42,664 nucleotides of DNA from an uncultured Oscillospiraceae bacterium (GTDB lineage Bacteria; Bacillota; Clostridia; Oscillospirales; Ruminococcaceae), in the NCBI GenBank assembly GCA_910587465.1, contig CAJUMS010000020.1, positions 1-42,664 of the forward strand, read 5' to 3'. The translations under genes were made by a program, and so were the position numbers. The notes beneath the pieces are model-generated. The model had not been told where the DNA came from, did no database searches, and saw only the letters and a list, made by a program, of their open reading frames with translations. Numbering within the stretch: position 1 is the first letter of the stretch; each line of letters starts with the position of its first letter. Positions 38,995 to 42,664 of this stretch are shown piece after piece.

Positions 38995-40395
38995 ATGACT
39001 AAAATAAAAATCGCCTATATCGGCGGCGGCTCTAAGGCTTGGGCGAGAGTGTTCATGACCGATTTGGCGCTGGCGGATGGGCTTTGCGGCGAGATCGCGC
39101 TGTATGATATCGATGTGCCCGCGGCAGAGCTTAATCAAAAGATCGGTGCAAGGATAAATGAAAATCCGAATACCGTGTCCAAATGGGATTATAATGTGTA
39201 TACGGATATCGGCGCGGCGCTTGACGGCGCGGATTTCGTGGCTTGCTCGATACTGCCGGGAACGTTTGATGAGATGGAAAGCGACGTACATCTCCCCGAG
39301 GAGTACGGGATATATCAGTCGGTAGGCGATACGGTGGGTCCGGGCGGAGTTCTCCGCGCAATGAGAACAGTACCGATATATGAGGGCTTTGCGCGAGAGA
39401 TAAAGGCACACTGCCCAGACGCTTGGGTCATCAATTTGACAAATCCGATGACGGCATGCACGAAAACTCTGTACGACGTTTTCCCCGGAATAAAGGCTTT
39501 CGGGTGCTGTCACGAGGTTTTTCACGCGCAGGAGTTTCTGTGCTGCGCAGCGCATGAAATTCTCGGCGTTGAGCGCCCCTCACGCAAGGAAATGATAATC
39601 GACGCTTGCGGTGTTAATCACTTCACTTGGATAACCGAGGCAAATTATAACGGCACGGATATGCTGAAGATCCTGCCGCAGTTTATCGATAAATTCTACG
39701 ATAAGGGTTATTGTGAGCAAACGGATGACCCGGACGGTTTTCACGATAATCCGTTTTTGTACGGGAACAAGGTCAAAATGGATTTGTTTAAGCGGTTCGG
39801 AGTGCTGGCCGCTGCCGGTGACAGACACCTTGTCGAATTTATGAACAACTCGTGGTACATCGGCGGTAAGGCTGCCGCGGACGAATGGCTGTATCACTTG
39901 ACGACCGTAGCGTACCGCAAACAGGACAGAATAAATAAAATAGAGCAATCGCGCCGTATCGCGAGCGGTGAGGAAAAAATAGAGGTAAAGCGCAGCGATG
40001 AGGAGGTCGTGGAGCTGATGAAGGCGCTGTTGGGGCTTATTCCGCCGACAGTTTCAAACGCTAATGTCGTGAATGTAGGGCAGATGGCAGACTTGCCGCT
40101 AGGTTCGGTAGTTGAAACGAACTGCGTATTCTCGCGCGACAGCGTAAAACCTATCGTCGCGAAGCAGTTGCCAAATGATGTAAACGCTCTTGTGCTGCGG
40201 AACGCTCTCAATATTGAGAACACCTACTACGGTATCAAGGCGCGCGATTTTAGGCGTATCTTTGAAGCGTTCGCAAATCAGCCGCTTTGCTCTGGACTGA
40301 AAACTTCCGAAGCTCGCGAGCTGTTTACGAGAATGGTCAAGGCTACGGGCGAGTATTTAAAGGAATATTTTCCTCTAGATAAACCGATATTATGA
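38995..40395 (+). CDS. GH4 family alpha-galacturonidase-like enzyme (LplD type)
   Basis: The 466-residue protein has the GH4 Rossmann start KIKIAYIGGGSKAWARVFMT, the NAD-side TNPMTACTKTL, the metal-binding Cys-His motif CCHEVFHAQEF (C172, H173) and VNHFTWITEA. GH4 enzymes use NAD+ and Mn2+ and a redox mechanism. The CHEV form, as I recall, marks the LplD-like alpha-galacturonidase branch rather than CHSV glucosidases and galactosidases, and the context (GH28, GH105, KduD) agrees. It would release galacturonate from short oligomers in the cytoplasm. AAGGAT precedes the ATG. The stop overlaps the next start (ATGA). Confidence 0.9.
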   Translation: MTKIKIAYIGGGSKAWARVFMTDLALADGLCGEIALYDIDVPAAELNQKIGARINENPNTVSKWDYNVYTDIGAALDGADFVACSILPGTFDEMESDVHLPEEYGIYQSVGDTVGPGGVLRAMRTVPIYEGFAREIKAHCPDAWVINLTNPMTACTKTLYDVFPGIKAFGCCHEVFHAQEFLCCAAHEILGVERPSRKEMIIDACGVNHFTWITEANYNGTDMLKILPQFIDKFYDKGYCEQTDDPDGFHDNPFLYGNKVKMDLFKRFGVLAAAGDRHLVEFMNNSWYIGGKAAADEWLYHLTTVAYRKQDRINKIEQSRRIASGEEKIEVKRSDEEVVELMKALLGLIPPTVSNANVVNVGQMADLPLGSVVETNCVFSRDSVKPIVAKQLPNDVNALVLRNALNIENTYYGIKARDFRRIFEAFANQPLCSGLKTSEARELFTRMVKATGEYLKEYFPLDKPIL

Positions 40396-41384
40396 TAGAC
40401 GCACTTATTTTTTCGGCAAACGCTGTTCTGCCTATCGTGCTGCTTATAGTTCTCGGCTACGTTTTGAAACGCATCGGAATGCTGAGCCGCGAGTTCCTGG
40501 ATGTTGGAAATAAGCTGACGTTTCGGGTACTGCTGCCCGCTATGCTGTTCTATAACGTATATCAGATAGAGAGCTTCAGCGAAATAAGCCCCGTTTTTGT
40601 GCTGTACGGTATTGGAATGGTGCTGGTTATCTTTGGATTGGCGGTCGCGGTGACGTGCGCGTTCACTAATGACGGCGCAAAGCGCGGCGCGCTGATTCAG
40701 GCGATGTTCCGCTCAAATTACGCGATAATCGGCATACCGCTCGCGACTTCGCTTTTCGGCGACGAGGGCGCGGCTGCGGCGGGGGTTATGTCCGCGTTCT
40801 GCGTGCCGATGTTCAATATGCTTGGAGTCATCACGCTCTCGATATTTAACGGGAAGGGCGAAAAGGGGAAGATCAACGTTCCGAAGATACTGCTCGGCAT
40901 AATAAAAAATCCCCTTATAATCGGAACTGTCGCGGGGCTTGCCGTGTTGGGCGTTCGTGAGCTTTTCATTATGTGGAATATAGAATTCCGTTTCAGCGAC
41001 GTTTCTTTCCTGTACAAGTCGCTTGAGAATGTGAAGTCTATCTGCACTCCGTTTGCTCTGATAGTTCTGGGAGGGCGGTTTGAGTTCTCGGCGGTGTCCA
41101 GGCTGTGGAAGGAGATTGTTTTCGGTACGGTTATACGCACCGTTGCGGTGCCGATATTGGGCTTGGCTGTGGCGTACTTTTTTATACCCGGACTTTCGGG
41201 AGAACACTTTGCGACATACATCGGTGTGTTTGCGACGCCTGTTGCTGTGGCGAGCGCGATAATGGCGAATGAAATGGGCGCAGATGGAGAGCTGGCGGGA
41301 CAACTGGTTGTGTGGACAAGTTTGGTGAGCACGGTTACTATCTTTGTATACGTCACGATACTTAGGGCGATCGGGATTTTTTGA
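40392..41384 (+). CDS. AEC-family (auxin efflux carrier-like) membrane transporter
   Basis: The 330-residue protein has about ten membrane helices in two similar halves, as in the AEC family. Examples are AVLPIVLLIVLGYVLKRIG, LLPAMLFYNVYQIESF, AMFRSNYAIIGIPLATSLFG and GVFATPVAVASAIMANEMG. Members move organic acids such as malate, and possibly sugar acids. Its start overlaps the GH4 stop by 4 bases, so it is co-translated with the galacturonidase. Export or import of a uronic acid or an organic acid end-product is a reasonable guess. It fills the place where a uronate permease would be expected. Confidence 0.92.
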   Translation: MIDALIFSANAVLPIVLLIVLGYVLKRIGMLSREFLDVGNKLTFRVLLPAMLFYNVYQIESFSEISPVFVLYGIGMVLVIFGLAVAVTCAFTNDGAKRGALIQAMFRSNYAIIGIPLATSLFGDEGAAAAGVMSAFCVPMFNMLGVITLSIFNGKGEKGKINVPKILLGIIKNPLIIGTVAGLAVLGVRELFIMWNIEFRFSDVSFLYKSLENVKSICTPFALIVLGGRFEFSAVSRLWKEIVFGTVIRTVAVPILGLAVAYFFIPGLSGEHFATYIGVFATPVAVASAIMANEMGADGELAGQLVVWTSLVSTVTIFVYVTILRAIGIF

Positions 41385-41494
41385 AAAATCCGTTTTGTCC
41401 ATAAAATCCAACGTATTTGCCCTCGCATTTATCCGCGGTTGGATATAAGATAAATATAGATGATATGTTGGAAAAATTTGCATATTGTTTAACA

Positions 41495-41518
41495 AGGAGA
41501 GCCTGAAAAAGCTCTCTT
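41495..41518 (+). other. Leader hairpin before kduD
   Basis: GAGAGC (41497-41502) pairs with GCTCTC (41511-41516), extended by weaker pairs, shortly before the kduD ribosome site. The gap 41385-41549 is AT-rich and may hold a separate kduD promoter, but no clear -35/-10 pair stands out. Confidence 0.4.
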
Positions 41519-41549
41519 AAAAATGAATAAAATTTTCGGAGGTAACACT

Positions 41550-42305
41550 ATGATTCTGGACAAATTCAGTCTGAACGGCAAGGTAGCAATTGTAACAGGC
41601 AGTGATACGGGTCTCGGACAGGGCTTTTCCAAGGCTTTTGTCGAGGCGGGCGCTAAGGTTCTGGGCGTTTCGGTAGTTCCGAGTACGGCAACCCAGGAAA
41701 TGCTCGGCAAGGAGAACTTCGAGTTCATTCAGGCGGACCTTTCCACTCTCGATCCCATTGACAACATCGTTAAGACGGCGGTGGATACCTTCGGTCATGT
41801 TGATATTCTCGTAAACAATGCGGGCGTTATCAAGCGTGAGGACACCATTGATTTCAGTGTTGAGAGCTGGGATCTGGTTATGAACGTAAACCTCCGCACC
41901 CTGTTTTTCCTTTCGCAGGCTGTCGCTAAGCAGTACATGAAGCAGGGAACAGGCGGAAAGATCATCTCCGTTGCAAGTATGCTGTCTTATCAGGGCGGTA
42001 TCCGCGTTCCGAGCTACACCGCTTCCAAGTCGGGTGTTAAGGGAATTACAATGACAATGGCTAATGAGTGGGCTTCTAAGGGCATAAACGTGAACGCTAT
42101 AGCTCCCGGATATATGGCTACGAACAATACCAAGGCTCTCCGTGCGGACGCTGACAGAAGTGAGGCTATCCTTGACCGTATCCCCGCGGGACGTTGGGGA
42201 ACTCCCGATGACATTATGGGCGCTGCGGTATTCCTTGCTTCCTCCGCAAGCGACTATATCAACGGCTTTACTATCGCTGTTGACGGTGGCTGGCTGGGCA
42301 GATAA
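41550..42305 (+). CDS. kduD: 2-dehydro-3-deoxy-D-gluconate 5-dehydrogenase, short-chain dehydrogenase
   Basis: The 251-residue protein is a classical SDR: cofactor motif VAIVTGSDTGLGQGFSKAF, NNAGVIKRED, catalytic Ser in IISVASMLSYQGG and YTASKSGVKG with Tyr and Lys. ILDKFSLNGK at the start and the C-terminal NGFTIAVDGGWLGR are typical of KduD. It reduces 3-deoxy-D-glycero-2,5-hexodiulosonate to 2-keto-3-deoxygluconate, the step after KduI in unsaturated uronate breakdown. The ATG at 41550 follows GGAGGT by 6 bases; the ATG at 41523 lacks a site. It precedes the KDPG aldolase gene by 23 bases. Confidence 0.93.
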   Translation: MILDKFSLNGKVAIVTGSDTGLGQGFSKAFVEAGAKVLGVSVVPSTATQEMLGKENFEFIQADLSTLDPIDNIVKTAVDTFGHVDILVNNAGVIKREDTIDFSVESWDLVMNVNLRTLFFLSQAVAKQYMKQGTGGKIISVASMLSYQGGIRVPSYTASKSGVKGITMTMANEWASKGINVNAIAPGYMATNNTKALRADADRSEAILDRIPAGRWGTPDDIMGAAVFLASSASDYINGFTIAVDGGWLGR

Positions 42306-42328
42306 TTTGATTTCGGAGGAATAGTTCA

Positions 42329-42628
42329 ATGGATATGAAGGCGTTTCAGGATCAGCTTGAATTCACGGGTATAATCCCCGTTATCAAGCTGGAGGATACA
42401 TCTAAGGCTGTGGAGCTAGCAAAGGCTCTGCGCGAGGGCGGAATCAACGCGGCGGAGGTGACTTTCCGCGCGGCGGGTGCGGATAAGGTCATCTCGGATA
42501 TGACCGGGGCTTTCCCGGATATGCTAGTAGGCGCGGGCACTGTGCTTACTATCGAGCAGTGCGACGCGGCTATCGCGGCCGGCGCTAAGTTCTGTGTAGC
42601 GCCGGGTCTCAATGCTCATGTACGGTAA
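42329..42628 (+). CDS. eda: KDPG/KHG aldolase, truncated after 99 residues
   Basis: The visible part matches the first half of Eda: LEFTGIIPVIKLEDTSKAVE, GGINAAEVTFRAAGADKVI with the catalytic-site Glu, MLVGAGTVLTIEQCDAAI, and GAKFCVAPGLNAHV. The family has about 210 residues; here a stop follows GLNAHVR. The Schiff-base Lys expected near residue 130 is missing, so this product cannot be active. Ribosome site GGAGGAA is 7 bases before the ATG. The last 40 or so bases of the window do not resemble aldolase coding sequence, so an insertion boundary or an assembly join lies near 42620. An intact gene would split KDPG to pyruvate and glyceraldehyde 3-phosphate. Confidence 0.85.
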   Translation: MDMKAFQDQLEFTGIIPVIKLEDTSKAVELAKALREGGINAAEVTFRAAGADKVISDMTGAFPDMLVGAGTVLTIEQCDAAIAAGAKFCVAPGLNAHVR

Positions 42629-42664
42629 AGAAGCAAGCAACCGAAAACAAGAGATAGACCGCCA

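Noticed and set aside
38083..39555. 490-residue minus-strand open frame
   Set aside because: It spans the GH105 and GH4 genes on the other strand, has no ribosome site, and reads as low-quality protein; a codon-bias shadow.
1..42664. CRISPR arrays, rRNA genes, complete insertion sequences
   Set aside because: No regularly spaced repeats, no rRNA-like segments and no transposase or integrase frames were found.

Overview
The window looks like chromosomal DNA of a gut-type Clostridia species (Bacillota, probably Oscillospiraceae/Ruminococcus-like). The evidence is strong AGGAGG ribosome sites, textbook TTGACA-N17-TATAAT promoters, a LytTR/GHKL two-component system, a SpoIID-type protein, a MsmK/UgpC-type sugar ABC ATPase, and a class II GalT. 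No rRNA, CRISPR array or transposase was seen.

Left part (1-17.2 kb, almost all minus strand). A fragment of a small gene typical of conjugative elements lies at the edge next to tRNA-Leu(CAA). Then come a degraded zinc-ribbon/TIR/TPR/DUF6273 gene broken by an amber codon and a homopolymer frameshift, a FucI-like isomerase with xylulokinase, an XRE-GyrI-like regulator, an S66 LD-carboxypeptidase, a 42-residue secreted or membrane peptide, galT, metY, and a phage-like DUF1492/XRE/ImmA trio with its own operator-bearing promoter. A flavodoxin-like reductase and a ferredoxin (plus strand), a protein with a duplicated FliD-like module, and pyrE follow.

Middle (17.4-27.7 kb). A methyl-accepting chemotaxis receptor is split by one in-frame TAA. 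Next are an AraC/GyrI-like regulator, a SpoIID plus peptidoglycan-binding protein with an acidic partner, and an AgrC/AgrA-like two-component system. The latter is divergent from a VanT-like membrane acyltransferase, with a pair of LytTR-like direct repeats between the two promoters. After that is a patch of gene remains (AraC tail, PepSY repeats).

Right part (26.9-42.66 kb) is a pectin/oligogalacturonide utilisation locus: AraC regulator, pectinesterase, a six-helix S-component-like membrane protein, an LplB-type permease fused by an apparent deletion to a solute-binding protein, a MsmK-type ATPase embedded among four small multi-helix membrane proteins of unknown role, GH28, GH105, GH4, an AEC-family carrier, KduD, and a KDPG aldolase that breaks off at the right edge. 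None of the visible pectin enzymes has a signal peptide. The likely scheme is import of oligogalacturonides, then demethylation and trimming in the cytoplasm, then the KDG/KDPG route; KduI and KdgK are not in the window.

The window carries an unusual number of broken genes (TIR gene, MCP, permease/binding-protein junction, PepSY, aldolase). Some may be real decay and some may be sequencing or assembly faults; sequence alone cannot separate these.
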